From assembly GCA_024642115.1 (NCBI GenBank), contig JAHEBU010000002.1:248001-312000 (forward strand): 64,000 nucleotides of DNA, read 5' to 3'. Made by a program: the position numbers and the translations under genes. Positions 27,172 to 36,726 of this stretch are shown piece by piece. Each line of letters opens with the position of its first letter. Position 1 is the first letter of the stretch. Origin of the DNA: Marivivens sp. (GTDB lineage: Bacteria > Pseudomonadota > Alphaproteobacteria > Rhodobacterales > Rhodobacteraceae). The notes under the pieces are model-generated. The model saw nothing but the letters and a program-made list of their open reading frames with translations. It searched no databases and was not told the DNA's origin.

Positions 27172-28767
27172 ATGACCAACAGCGCCCCCCTTCCGCCCGA
27201 AATTGCCCGCCGCCGGACGTTTGCGATCATCTCGCACCCCGACGCAGGCAAGACGACATTGACCGAAAAATTCCTGCTGTTCGGGGGGGCGATCCAGATG
27301 GCCGGACAGGTCCGCGCCAAGGGCGAGGCACGGCGCACCCGGTCGGACTTCATGCAGATGGAAAAGGACCGGGGGATTTCAGTCTCGGCCTCGGCCATGT
27401 CGTTCGATTTCGGGAAATTCCGGTTCAATCTGGTCGACACCCCCGGCCACAGCGATTTTTCCGAGGACACCTATCGCACCCTCACCGCCGTGGACGCCGC
27501 CGTGATGGTGATCGACGGGGCCAAGGGCGTGGAGAGCCAGACCCGCAAACTGTTCGAGGTATGCCGCCTGCGCGATCTGCCGATCCTGACCTTTTGCAAC
27601 AAGATGGACCGCGAAAGCCGCGACACCTTTGAAATCATTGACGAGATTCAGGAAAACCTGGCCATCGATGTAACCCCTGCATCGTGGCCCATCGGCACGG
27701 GCCGCGACTTCATCGGCTGCTATGACATCTTGCGCGACCGGCTGGAACTGATGGACCGTGCCGACCGGAACCGGGTGGCCGAATCCATCAACATCGACGG
27801 CCTCGACGATCCGCTGTGGGAAAAGCACGTCCCCGCCGACCTGCTTGCCAAGTTCCGCGAAGAGATCGAGATGGCCCGGGAATTGCTGCCCGCCCTTGAC
27901 CCCGCCGCCGTGCTGAACGGGTCGATGACGCCGATCTGGTTCGGATCGGCCATAAATTCGTTTGGCGTCAAGGAACTGATGAACGGCATTGGCAAATACG
28001 GCCCCGAACCGCAGGTGCAGCGCGCCGAACCGCGCCAAATCTCACCCGACGAGACCACAGTGGCCGGTTTCGTGTTCAAGGTGCAGGCCAACATGGACCC
28101 CAAACACCGCGACCGGGTGGCATTTGTCCGTCTTGCCTCGGGCCACTTTGAACGAGGCATGAAGCTGACCCATGTGCGGTCGAAAAAGGTGATGGCGGTG
28201 ACGAACCCGGTCATGTTCCTGGCCGCTGACCGCGAACTGGCCGAAGAGGCCTGGGCGGGCGACATCATCGGCATTCCCAACCACGGCCAGTTGCGCATTG
28301 GCGACACCCTGACCGAGGGCGAGGCGATCCGGGTGACCGGCATCCCGTCCTTTGCCCCCGAACTGCTGCAAACCGCCCGCGCAGGCGACCCGATGAAGGC
28401 CAAGCATCTTGAAAAGGCGCTGATGCAATTCGCCGAGGAAGGGGCCGCCAAAGTGTTCAAGCCGACCTTTGGTTCGGGATTTATCGTGGGTGTCGTGGGC
28501 GCCTTGCAGTTCGAGGTTCTGGCCAGCCGGATCGAGCTGGAATACGGCCTGCCCGTCCGGTTCGAGGCGTCGCAGTTCACCTCTGCCCGCTGGGTCAACG
28601 GTGACAAGCTCAAGGTCGAAGCGTTCGTGGCCGCCAACAAACAGCACATCGCCACCGACAACGACGGTGATCTGGTGTACCTGACCCGCCTGCAATGGGA
28701 CATCGACCGGGTCGGGCGCGATTATCCGGATATCCGCCTGACCTCGACCAAGGAAATGATGGTCTGA
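27172..28767 (+). CDS. prfC: Peptide chain release factor 3
   Basis: 531-residue translational GTPase that recycles RF1/RF2 from the ribosome. G1 HPDAGKTT (22-29), G2 region RGISVSASAM, G3 DTPGHSDF and G4 CNKMDRE are intact, and the C-terminal RF3 domain continues to FTSARWV. Length is standard (about 530). Transcribed in line with the next gene, 60 bp downstream. Confidence 0.97.
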   Translation: MTNSAPLPPEIARRRTFAIISHPDAGKTTLTEKFLLFGGAIQMAGQVRAKGEARRTRSDFMQMEKDRGISVSASAMSFDFGKFRFNLVDTPGHSDFSEDTYRTLTAVDAAVMVIDGAKGVESQTRKLFEVCRLRDLPILTFCNKMDRESRDTFEIIDEIQENLAIDVTPASWPIGTGRDFIGCYDILRDRLELMDRADRNRVAESINIDGLDDPLWEKHVPADLLAKFREEIEMARELLPALDPAAVLNGSMTPIWFGSAINSFGVKELMNGIGKYGPEPQVQRAEPRQISPDETTVAGFVFKVQANMDPKHRDRVAFVRLASGHFERGMKLTHVRSKKVMAVTNPVMFLAADRELAEEAWAGDIIGIPNHGQLRIGDTLTEGEAIRVTGIPSFAPELLQTARAGDPMKAKHLEKALMQFAEEGAAKVFKPTFGSGFIVGVVGALQFEVLASRIELEYGLPVRFEASQFTSARWVNGDKLKVEAFVAANKQHIATDNDGDLVYLTRLQWDIDRVGRDYPDIRLTSTKEMMV

Positions 28768-28827
28768 CAGGCGGTTGCAAGCCAAGGGCGAGTTGGTCAA
28801 GATAGTCCAAACCAAAAGGACCGGCCC

Positions 28828-29607
28828 GTGACCGACGACACTCCGGACGACGCTCCGCAGGATATGACCCAGACCTTTCCCGGCGGCCTGCGCAAGTTGG
28901 CCGAACAGCTGGGCAAACGGCAGGCCGCCCTGAAATACCGCGAAGGCGAGGCGCTGCCGCCGCTGGACTGCGATCTGGACGCGATTGCGGCGCGGCGCGT
29001 GCCGATGGACCTGGCTCCGCCGCCCGAAGGCAGTTCAAGCTCTACCCGAAAATGGTACGCGATCGCCTCGGAAATGAAGGGGAAATCCGAATTGGCGGTC
29101 CTGCACGGCGTGCTGGTCGCCAACCTGCGCAAACGGACCTGCCCGGCCCATGCACCTGCCCTGTTCCGCAGGCTCTGGGCGGAAAAACGGCTCGAATTGT
29201 TTGACCAACTGACCACCCGCTGGCTGATTTCGGCCGCCATCACCTTTGCCGACGTGGGCGAGACCGAGGCGGACCGCAGATTGGGGCAGTCGCTCAACCT
29301 GTTGTTTTCGGTCATGAAACTCTACGAGGCGGAACGGCTTTATTCCGGCCTGTCGCCACAGACGCCTTTCAAGATGCGCGACCGGCTGGTGGCCGATTTG
29401 CCGATGGAGATGCCCAATTTCGCCCTGATCGACGGCGATCTCGAGGCGAACCTGCTGGCCCCGATCTGGCTGGAGGCGCAACAATCAGACGGCGTCGGGC
29501 CGCTGGCGCTGGAACTGCTGGACCGGCTCAATCGCGATCCCGGCACGCTGTTTCGCCGCCTTGCGCTGCTGCGCGGGGCCAAGCGGCGCAAGGCCCGGCG
29601 TGAATGA
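28828..29607 (+). CDS. Conserved hypothetical protein
   Basis: 259 residues, starting at GTG 28828 with AAGGA seven bases upstream. No signal peptide or membrane segment; acidic N-terminus (TDDTPDDAPQD) and a basic C-terminus (RGAKRRKARRE). A helical core contains KWYAIASEMKGKSELAVLHG and FRRLWAEKRLELFDQLTTRWL. I recognise no domain. It is downstream of prfC and may share its transcript. Confidence 0.72.
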   Translation: MTDDTPDDAPQDMTQTFPGGLRKLAEQLGKRQAALKYREGEALPPLDCDLDAIAARRVPMDLAPPPEGSSSSTRKWYAIASEMKGKSELAVLHGVLVANLRKRTCPAHAPALFRRLWAEKRLELFDQLTTRWLISAAITFADVGETEADRRLGQSLNLLFSVMKLYEAERLYSGLSPQTPFKMRDRLVADLPMEMPNFALIDGDLEANLLAPIWLEAQQSDGVGPLALELLDRLNRDPGTLFRRLALLRGAKRRKARRE

Positions 29608-29654
29608 TCCGGGCCGACCTTGACCGCAAGGCCATTTTCCAGTAACGCCAACAC

Positions 29655-29674
29655 AGCCTGAAACAAGGCTTTTT
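29655..29674 (+). terminator. Possible terminator before the helicase gene
   Basis: AGCCT (29655-29659), a six-base loop and AGGCT (29666-29670) followed by TTTT. It lies 48 bp past the preceding stop. The stem is short, so confidence is limited. A TTGACC at 29616 lies upstream of it, with TAACGC 17 bp further on, as a possible promoter for the helicase. Confidence 0.4.
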
Positions 29675-29743
29675 CCGACGCCGGGACGCCCGGAACATTG
29701 CGTCCCATAACCTGCGGTCCGATACCGCATTCTTAGGACGTAC

Positions 29744-31291
29744 ATGACCAAATTCTCTGATCTGAGCCTTGATCCCAAGGTTCTCAAAGCCATCGTTGAC
29801 ACCGGCTATGAAACACCGACGCCGATTCAGGCGGGTGCCATCCCCGCAGCCCTCGCGGGCAAGGATGTTCTGGGCATCGCCCAGACCGGCACGGGCAAGA
29901 CCGCCGCCTTTGTGATGCCGATGATCACCCTTCTGGGCCGTGGCCGCGCCCGCGCCCGGATGCCGCGCTCTCTCGTGCTGGCGCCGACCCGCGAACTGGC
30001 CGCGCAGGTTGCCGAAAACTTTGACACCTATGCCAAATACACCAAGCTGACCAAGGCGCTTCTGATCGGCGGTGTGTCGTTCAAGGATCAGGACGCCCTG
30101 ATCGACCGCGGTGTTGACGTGCTGATCGCCACGCCCGGTCGCCTGCTCGACCATTTCGAACGGGGCAAGCTGATCCTGACCGACGTCAAGATCATGGTTG
30201 TGGACGAGGCCGACCGGATGCTCGACATGGGGTTCATCCCTGACATCGAACGCATCTTCAACCTGACGCCGTTCACCCGGCAGACCCTGTTCTTTTCGGC
30301 CACCATGGCCCCGGAAATCGAACGGATCACCAACACGTTCCTGTCGAGCCCCGAAAAGATCGAGGTGGCCCGCGCCGCCACGACGGGCGCCAACATCACC
30401 CAGTCCGTGGTCATGTTCAAAGGCAGCCGCAAGGATGCCGAGGCCAGCGAAAAGCGCGCCCTGCTGCGCCGACTGATCGACGACGAAGGCGATGCCTGCA
30501 CCAACGCGATCATCTTCTGCAACCGCAAGACGGATGTGGATATCGTCGCCAAGTCGCTCAAGAAATACGGCTATAACGCCGAACCGATCCACGGCGACCT
30601 GGAACAAAGCCAGCGGACGCGGACGCTGGAAGGGTTCCGCGATGGGTCGATCCGGTTCCTGATCGCCTCAGATGTGGCGGCGCGCGGTCTGGATATTCCG
30701 GCGGTGAGCCACGTTTTCAACTTTGACGTGCCCAGCCACGCCGAAGATTACGTCCACCGCATCGGCCGCACCGGCCGGGCCGGGCGCAAGGGGGCGACCA
30801 TCATGATCTGCGCGCCCCGCGACGAAAAGTATTTCGAGGCGGTTGAAAAGCTGGTGCAGTCCCAGATCCCGCGCCGCGACAACCCGCTGGCCGGACACAG
30901 CATCGCGGCCGAAGAAGCCCCCGCGCCCCGGGCCGAGCGGTCGTCGGAACGGTCCAGTTCGGGACGCAGCCGGTCCCGGTCGCGCAGTGGGAGCAGCAGC
31001 AGCCGCAGCGATGCGCCACGGACCGAATCCGCAAAAGCCCCCGCCGAACCCGTCGTTGAGGCGACCCCCGCCCCCGAAGCCAAGGCAGCCGAGCCGCGAC
31101 CCGCCCACACAGCTGACCGGACCAGCGAGCGTCCGTCCGAACGTGGCACCGACCGGGCCAACGACCGCAGCAGTGGCACCGACCGGAACCGCGATCGGGG
31201 CCGCAGCCCCCGCGAGGACAAGGTAGTCGGCATGGGCGACGACACTCCGTCCTTCATCGCGCTCAGCTTTGACCAGCGCCGCCCCGGCTGA
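29744..31291 (+). CDS. rhlE: DEAD-box ATP-dependent RNA helicase (RhlE type) with RS-like tail
   Basis: 515 residues. Q motif PTPIQ (25-29), Walker A AQTGTGKT (46-53), DEAD (154-157), SAT (185-187) and HRIGRTGRAGRKG (338-350) define the helicase core. From about 390 the tail is low complexity: Ser/Arg alternation at 399-422 (RSRSRSRSGSSSSRS), then Ala/Pro/Glu, then an Arg/Asp/Ser/Thr run, ending in a short ordered peptide (SFIALSFDQRRPG). Such tails bind RNA or promote condensates in other helicases. The stop overlaps the next ATG by one base. Confidence 0.92.
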   Translation: MTKFSDLSLDPKVLKAIVDTGYETPTPIQAGAIPAALAGKDVLGIAQTGTGKTAAFVMPMITLLGRGRARARMPRSLVLAPTRELAAQVAENFDTYAKYTKLTKALLIGGVSFKDQDALIDRGVDVLIATPGRLLDHFERGKLILTDVKIMVVDEADRMLDMGFIPDIERIFNLTPFTRQTLFFSATMAPEIERITNTFLSSPEKIEVARAATTGANITQSVVMFKGSRKDAEASEKRALLRRLIDDEGDACTNAIIFCNRKTDVDIVAKSLKKYGYNAEPIHGDLEQSQRTRTLEGFRDGSIRFLIASDVAARGLDIPAVSHVFNFDVPSHAEDYVHRIGRTGRAGRKGATIMICAPRDEKYFEAVEKLVQSQIPRRDNPLAGHSIAAEEAPAPRAERSSERSSSGRSRSRSRSGSSSSRSDAPRTESAKAPAEPVVEATPAPEAKAAEPRPAHTADRTSERPSERGTDRANDRSSGTDRNRDRGRSPREDKVVGMGDDTPSFIALSFDQRRPG

Positions 31292-31926
31292 TGCTGATGG
31301 GGCGGGTGCTTGCACTGCTTTCGATGGTGGTTCTCGCGGCCCCCGCCTCGGCGGCGGAAACCTGCATCGTCAAGGTTAACGCACTCGATATCACGGTCGA
31401 TCCGGCGGCTTTTGCCACGCCGGGAGTGACGGCCACACGGCGGGAACGGCTGCTCAATTGGCCGTCGCACCTGTGGAACAAGGCGCTTGGCAACCCGAAC
31501 GATTGCCCCGGTGACACTCAACTGGTGTTCCTGACCAACCTGTTCGACCTGCCCGACAGCGATGGCTATTGCCTGTTGGACGGCGGGTCTGATGTGGGGT
31601 TCCTGCTGGTTCCGGGCGACAGGAACTTTCGCAATCGGTGCGTGCAGACCACCTGTGACCGGGTCGTGGCCGCGGCTGATGGCCTCGCCGAGGTAACTGC
31701 CTCTGCCACCCGCCTGGTAAACGGCCCGCCGTCCCCGCAACTGGACACGCTTCAGCACGCCACTGGGGCGCTGTTGCTGACCGGACCGCGTGCCGTGCTT
31801 CGGCAAAACCTGGGGGCAGCGGCGGCGACTGTCGTCGGCGCCGCCATGTCATCGCCCGCCGCGATTGCAGCCACCAGCCTGACAGTGGTGGGCGTGGGCG
31901 GGGCGGTGTTCGTCTGTAGCAGGTAG
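31291..31926 (+). CDS. Hypothetical secreted Cys-rich protein
   Basis: 211 residues starting at ATG 31291 within TGATG at the helicase stop; ATG 31297 is also possible. A Sec signal ends SAAE. The mature part has five cysteines before residue 130 (ETCIV, NDCPG, GYCLL, NRCVQ, TTCDR), suggesting disulfides in the periplasm. The C-terminal 40 residues are hydrophobic and small (AAAATVVGAAMSSPAAIAA...) and may anchor it in the membrane. No known family recognised. Confidence 0.65.
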   Translation: MLMGRVLALLSMVVLAAPASAAETCIVKVNALDITVDPAAFATPGVTATRRERLLNWPSHLWNKALGNPNDCPGDTQLVFLTNLFDLPDSDGYCLLDGGSDVGFLLVPGDRNFRNRCVQTTCDRVVAAADGLAEVTASATRLVNGPPSPQLDTLQHATGALLLTGPRAVLRQNLGAAAATVVGAAMSSPAAIAATSLTVVGVGGAVFVCSR

Positions 31927-31943
31927 GGTAAGACCCACCCTAC
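31923..31943. repeat. Palindromic intergenic repeat, family A copy 3
   Basis: GTAGGGT and ACCCTAC arms enclose AAGACCC; the core resembles the copies at 20.3 kb but is shortened. It overlaps the stop codon of the preceding gene (TAG within 31924-31926). Confidence 0.55.
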
Positions 31944-32006
31944 GGGGGCCAGGCTTCTCAGACCCAGATAACCCGCCGCCGAAGGCTCCCGTCCGTGGTT
32001 TGCGGA

Positions 32007-32038
32007 GCCTCCGGCGGCAGTTTTTCAGACCAAAGAAG
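32007..32038. repeat. Intergenic repeat, family B copy 2
   Basis: Second copy of the 32-bp element (see 27073-27104), with four differences. It lies in the convergent gap between the Cys-rich protein gene and rnj, together with two family A elements. Confidence 0.6.
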
Positions 32039-32050
32039 CCGGGCCACTGT

Positions 32051-32076
32051 GCAAGGTGGGTTTTACCCCGCCCTGC
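32051..32076. repeat. Palindromic intergenic repeat, family A copy 4 (imperfect)
   Basis: GCAAGGTGGG and CCCCGCCCTGC are imperfectly complementary around TTTTA. It lies 6 bp beyond the rnj stop on the minus strand, so it may act as the 3' end of the long complex I/rnj transcript. Confidence 0.45.
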
Positions 32077-32081
32077 CCGGC

Positions 32082-33746
32082 TCAGCTCAGGCGGCTGACC
32101 ACGACGGTGACTTCGGGCTTTTTGCCAATCTCGGTCTGACTGACCTGTTTGACGATCTTGGAGAGTTCCTTGTTCAGCTTGTCCTCGTCGCGCAGCGTCT
32201 TGTCGTCCGCGCGGTTGAGGAACTGGCTCAGGTCCTCTTCCAGCACATCGACCAGTGGGGCGCGGGATTTGCCGGTTTCAGGCAGGCCCATGATTTCACA
32301 CCACGGATCGCCCAAGGGCTCGTCGTTTTCATCGATGATGAGCGTGACGACCACATGGCCGTTCAGGGCCATGCGGATCCGGTCGCGCACGATGCCGTCC
32401 ATCGACCCGATCTCGACCGAACCGTCCAGATAGGTGCGCCCCGTCTCGATGTAATCGACCACCTTGGGCCTGTTGCCCGACAGGTCGATCATCATACCGT
32501 TGACCGCCACAACGCCGGCGATCCCTTTGGACGCGCCGATCTTGACGTGTTCGCGCAGGTGCCGGTGTTCGCCGTGCATCGGGATCAGGATCTGTGGCTT
32601 GACGATGTCGTGCATCGTTTCCAGATCGGGCCGGTTGGCGTGGCCTGACACGTGATAGCGCCCGGTATTGTCGTCGATCACGTCCACGCCCATTTCAGAG
32701 AGTTGGTTCATGATCTTGATGACGCCCCGTTCGTTGCCGGGGATCGTCTTGGACGAGAACAGGAAGGTATCCCCTTCCTTGAGCTTGAGCCCCAGATAGG
32801 GCCCTTGCGCCAGTTGCGCCGACGCCGCCCGGCGTTCGCCCTGGCTTCCGGTTACGAGCAACATCAGATTTTCGCGCGGCACACGCTGCGCATCCTCGGG
32901 GCTGACGGTGGGCGGGAAATCAGTGAGGATGCCGACCTCGACCGCCGCCTCGACCATCCGCCGCATCGCCCGGCCCAACAGGCAGACCGACCGGCCCGCC
33001 TTTTGCGCGGCCATCGCAAGCGTTTTCAGCCGCGCGATGTTGGACGCAAACGTCGTTGCCACGACCATCCCCGTTGCGTCCCGCATCAGCTGTTCGATTT
33101 CCGGCCCGATGGTCAGTTCGGACCGACCGGGCAAGGGCGAGAACACGTTGGTCGAATCGCAGATCAGCGCCTTGACCCCGTCCTTGCTCACGCTCTCCCA
33201 CAGGGCGCGGTCAAAGGGGTCGCCCAGCACTGGCGTCACGTCGATCTTGAAATCGCCGGTATGGACCAGACGCCCAACCGGGCTGTCGATCACCAGACCC
33301 GCGCTTTCGGGGATCGAGTGGCTGACCGGCAGGAACCCCACCTTGAACGGTCCGGCCGTCACCTGGTCGGGCCATGTCTGCACGGTTGTGACAACCTTGG
33401 CCGGATGCCCGTGTTCCTCGAGCTTGCGCCGGGCGATATTGGCGGTGAACGCCCGCGCATAGACCGGTGCGCCCAGCCGTTCCCAGAACATGCCGATGGC
33501 GCCCACGTGGTCTTCGTGCGCGTGGGTGATAAAGATGCCGTCGATCCGGGCCTTGCGTTCGACCAGCCACGAGATGTCGGGCATGATCAGGTCCACGCCG
33601 GGGGTGGTGTCCATGTCGGGAAAGGTGACGCCCAGATCGACGACGATCAGCCGCTCGTTATCGGCAGGCCCATATCCGTAGACATAGGCGTTCATGCCGA
33701 TCTCTCCGGCGCCCCCAAGAGGGAGGTAGATCAGTCGGTCGGTCAT
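32082..33746 (-). CDS. rnj: Ribonuclease J
   Basis: 554-residue metallo-beta-lactamase/beta-CASP nuclease for RNA processing and 5'-3' decay. The metal motif THAHEDHVG, the phosphate-binding SIPESAGLVID region, HTGDFK and the beta-CASP signature ending MHGEHRHL are present, with a C-terminal domain after LSGNRPKVVD. It overlaps coaX by 4 bases. The order nuoN-birA-coaX-rnj is widespread in Alphaproteobacteria. Confidence 0.95.
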   Translation of the reverse strand: MTDRLIYLPLGGAGEIGMNAYVYGYGPADNERLIVVDLGVTFPDMDTTPGVDLIMPDISWLVERKARIDGIFITHAHEDHVGAIGMFWERLGAPVYARAFTANIARRKLEEHGHPAKVVTTVQTWPDQVTAGPFKVGFLPVSHSIPESAGLVIDSPVGRLVHTGDFKIDVTPVLGDPFDRALWESVSKDGVKALICDSTNVFSPLPGRSELTIGPEIEQLMRDATGMVVATTFASNIARLKTLAMAAQKAGRSVCLLGRAMRRMVEAAVEVGILTDFPPTVSPEDAQRVPRENLMLLVTGSQGERRAASAQLAQGPYLGLKLKEGDTFLFSSKTIPGNERGVIKIMNQLSEMGVDVIDDNTGRYHVSGHANRPDLETMHDIVKPQILIPMHGEHRHLREHVKIGASKGIAGVVAVNGMMIDLSGNRPKVVDYIETGRTYLDGSVEIGSMDGIVRDRIRMALNGHVVVTLIIDENDEPLGDPWCEIMGLPETGKSRAPLVDVLEEDLSQFLNRADDKTLRDEDKLNKELSKIVKQVSQTEIGKKPEVTVVVSRLS

Positions 33747-34516
33747 GCGTGGTCCTTGTTATAGCGGTGGATGACGGTCAGGCCGTGCATCGTCAGATCG
33801 TCCTCGATCCTGTCGAACAGCACATCGCCTTGGGCGAACAGGGATGCAAGCCCCCCGGTGCCGATTATCCGCATCGGCCGGTCCCTTTCCCCGACGATCC
33901 GGTCACAAATGCCCCGGACAAGGCCGATATAGCCCCAGAAGATGCCCGACTGCATGCAGGCGACGGTGTTGGTGCCAATGACTGCCTGCGGCTTGGACAC
34001 ATCCACATGCGGCAGAGCGGCGGCAGCGTTGTGCAGCGCCTCGAGGCTGGTGTTCACCCCCGGCGCGATCACCCCGCCCACATAGGCCCCGTCGTCATCC
34101 ACCACGTCAAAGGTCGTGGCGGTGCCAAAATCGACGACGATCAGGTTGCCCCCGTGCCGATCGAACGCGCCCGCCGTGTTGACCAGCCGGTCTGGGCCGA
34201 CCTGTGTGCCTGCATCCACCCTTGGGGCCATCGGCAGCAGGCAGTCGGGCCTGCCCACAACCAGAGGACGACAGTTGAAATAGCGGTCCGCCAGAACGCG
34301 CAGATTGAAGACGACCCGCGGCACAGTGGATGAAATGATGACCTCGTCGATGACAACCTCGACCTTTCGGATGTTCATGAGTGAAGCAAGCCAGACGTAA
34401 TACTGGTCCGCCGTGCGCTGCCATTCCGTCGAGGTGCGCCAGGTGGCCAGGAACTGTGTCCCGTCCCAGATCGAAAACACGGTATTGGTGTTGCCGCAAT
34501 CAATGGCCAGAAGCAT
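33743..34516 (-). CDS. coaX: Type III pantothenate kinase
   Basis: 257 residues. First step of CoA synthesis, phosphorylating pantothenate; type III enzymes belong to the ASKHA fold and need a monovalent cation. N-terminal phosphate motif AIDCGNTNTVFSIWDG, GPDRLVNTAGAF and VVDFGTATTFDVVDDDG with the catalytic Asp are intact. It overlaps rnj by 4 bases and follows birA by 11 bp. Confidence 0.94.
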   Translation of the reverse strand: MLLAIDCGNTNTVFSIWDGTQFLATWRTSTEWQRTADQYYVWLASLMNIRKVEVVIDEVIISSTVPRVVFNLRVLADRYFNCRPLVVGRPDCLLPMAPRVDAGTQVGPDRLVNTAGAFDRHGGNLIVVDFGTATTFDVVDDDGAYVGGVIAPGVNTSLEALHNAAAALPHVDVSKPQAVIGTNTVACMQSGIFWGYIGLVRGICDRIVGERDRPMRIIGTGGLASLFAQGDVLFDRIEDDLTMHGLTVIHRYNKDHA

Positions 34517-34527
34517 GGCGCGCCCTT

Positions 34528-35289
34528 TCAGAAAAACACGTCCGCCGCCGGGATTGCCCGCCGCCCCGTTGCGGTGACCAGGATCAGGTTCCCATCGTCG
34601 TCGATGCTGGAAAAAATTCCCGTGACCTCGTCCGTGCCGGTGCGGGCCGTGATCTCTTCTCCCAGCCGGGCGGCATGGCGCAGCCAGTCCTCGCGGATGC
34701 GTTTAAATCCCAATGCATCCAGCTTGGCCTCTTGTGTGGCATAGGTGCTTGCCAAGGTGGTGAGGAACACGTCGGGGGCCACCGACTCGCCCCCTTCGCC
34801 CAGCAGGCTGACAGGGGCAAAGGCCGCGCCGGTGACCGCGGCGGGGACCGACACAAGGTTCACCCCGATCCCGACCGACAACCAGTCGATGAACGGCCCG
34901 CGCCCCGCACTTTCCAACAAAATACCCGCCACCTTGCCACCATTGAGCAGCACGTCATTGGGCCATTTCAGCGCCAGTTTGGTCCGGTCGATATAGATTG
35001 CAAGCGTTTCAAACAGCGCATTGGCGGCAAGGAACGACCGCCGCGCCGCTTCGGCGGCGGTGGCTTCGGGTTTGTAGATCAGGGTGGCGGCCAGATTGCC
35101 TGCGGGATGCGCCCAGGTCCGGCCCCGCCGGCCCCGTGCCGCTGTCTGGTGGCGGGCCATGATCCATGTGGGCCGGTCGATCAGGTCTGCACGGCGCGAC
35201 GCCTCGGCCATCGTGCTATCGACCTCGTCCAGCAGGACAAAGTCATACCCCTCAGGCCACAGGCTGCCGGGGGTGGGCTCAGTTGACAA
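34528..35289 (-). CDS. birA: Biotin-[acetyl-CoA-carboxylase] ligase
   Basis: About 253 residues. Attaches biotin to the carboxylase carrier protein. Catalytic loop [15 protein letters not shown] and [11 protein letters not shown] are conserved, and there is no N-terminal HTH, so it is a ligase only and not a repressor. The start is probably TTG 35289, which overlaps the end of nuoN by 11 bases; the frame stays open to 35343 but that part lies inside nuoN. The unusual start implies modest translation coupled to nuoN. Confidence 0.88.
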   Translation of the reverse strand: MSTEPTPGSLWPEGYDFVLLDEVDSTMAEASRRADLIDRPTWIMARHQTAARGRRGRTWAHPAGNLAATLIYKPEATAAEAARRSFLAANALFETLAIYIDRTKLALKWPNDVLLNGGKVAGILLESAGRGPFIDWLSVGIGVNLVSVPAAVTGAAFAPVSLLGEGGESVAPDVFLTTLASTYATQEAKLDALGFKRIREDWLRHAARLGEEITARTGTDEVTGIFSSIDDDGNLILVTATGRRAIPAADVFF

Positions 35290-36715
35290 GGGTGGCCGCG
35301 GCAGCAGCCGCCAGTGGTTCGATGCCAAACAGGTTGACCACACCCAGCACCATCACAGCCGCCGATCCCATCAGGAACAGCCACAGCACCGGGTTCATCT
35401 TGCCATCCAGCGCCTCGGTCTCTTCGCCGAAATACATGTAATAGACGATCCGCAGATAATAGAACGCCCCGATGACCGAAGCGACCACGCCCGACACCGC
35501 CAGCCAGCCCATGTTCGCGTCATAGGCCGCCCGCAGCACATAGAATTTCCCGAAGAACCCCACCATCGGCGGCACGCCCGCAAGGCTGAACATCAGAACC
35601 AGCATCGCAAGTGCCTGCAAGGGCTCGCGCTTGGAATAGTTCTTGAGTGCTGCAATATCCGTCACCGGACGCCCATCCTTTTCCATCGCCAGGATAAAGG
35701 CAAAGGTGCCGACGTTCATGGTCACATAGATCGCCATGTAGATCAGCATCGCCTGCACGCCGAACGCCGTGCCTGCAGCCAGACCCATCAGGGCAAAGCC
35801 CATGTGAGCGATCGACGAATAGGCCATCAGTCGTTTGATATTGGTTTGCCCGATGGCGGCCACGGCCCCCAGAAACATCGACACGACCGACAGGAACGCC
35901 ACAATCTGCTGCCAGTCGCCCACAACCCCGCCAAAGGCGTCGAACACGACCCGCGCGAACAGACCCATCGCGGCAACCTTGGGCGCGGTGGCAAAGAATG
36001 CGGTGACCGGGGTGGGCGACCCTTCGTACACGTCCGGTGTCCACATGTGGAACGGCGCAGCTGACACCTTGAACGCGAAACCCGCGATCAGAAAGGCGAT
36101 GCCGAACAGCAGCCCCAGCGACGCCCCGCCCGTGACCGAGGCAAGGATGCCCGAAAACAGCGTGGTTCCGGCAAAGCCATAGGTCAGCGAAGCACCATAC
36201 AGCAAGATGCCCGACGACAGCGCGCCCAGCACGAAATACTTGAGCCCCGCTTCGGTCGATTTCACGCTGTCCCGGCGCAGGGACGCCACGACATAGAGCG
36301 CCAGCGATTGCAGTTCGAGGCCCATGTAAAGGGTCATCAGGTCGCCCGCGCTGACCATCACCATCATGCCGACCACAGCGAGGGCCACAAGGATCGGATA
36401 TTCGAACCGCAGCAGGCCCCGGCGGGTCATATACGCCTCGGACATGACCAGAACGGCAGCCGCCGACAGCAGGATCGTCACCTTGAGGAACCGCGAGAAC
36501 CCGTCGCTGACAAAGGTGCCGCCGAACGCCGCGACCCGGTCGCCCCCCTGCATCCCGATCCAGATGGCCAGCGCCAGAAACACCGCACCCGTGGCCCAGG
36601 TCAGCATGGATGCGGTCGCGTCCTTGCCCGTATAAACCGCCCCCAGAAGGGCAAACATGGCAAAGATCGCCAGGAATATTTCCGGCAGGACGGTGGTCAT
36701 ATCGGCCGAGATCAT
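35279..36715 (-). CDS. nuoN: NADH-quinone oxidoreductase subunit N
   Basis: 478-residue antiporter-like membrane subunit of complex I, with about 14 transmembrane helices. The proton-channel motif around [15 protein letters not shown] and a conserved lysine in the discontinuous helix region are visible. It is encoded last in the nuo series and is followed by birA. Length is normal. Confidence 0.95.
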   Translation of the reverse strand: MISADMTTVLPEIFLAIFAMFALLGAVYTGKDATASMLTWATGAVFLALAIWIGMQGGDRVAAFGGTFVSDGFSRFLKVTILLSAAAVLVMSEAYMTRRGLLRFEYPILVALAVVGMMVMVSAGDLMTLYMGLELQSLALYVVASLRRDSVKSTEAGLKYFVLGALSSGILLYGASLTYGFAGTTLFSGILASVTGGASLGLLFGIAFLIAGFAFKVSAAPFHMWTPDVYEGSPTPVTAFFATAPKVAAMGLFARVVFDAFGGVVGDWQQIVAFLSVVSMFLGAVAAIGQTNIKRLMAYSSIAHMGFALMGLAAGTAFGVQAMLIYMAIYVTMNVGTFAFILAMEKDGRPVTDIAALKNYSKREPLQALAMLVLMFSLAGVPPMVGFFGKFYVLRAAYDANMGWLAVSGVVASVIGAFYYLRIVYYMYFGEETEALDGKMNPVLWLFLMGSAAVMVLGVVNLFGIEPLAAAAAATLVN

Positions 36716-36726
36716 GTGCCTAATCC

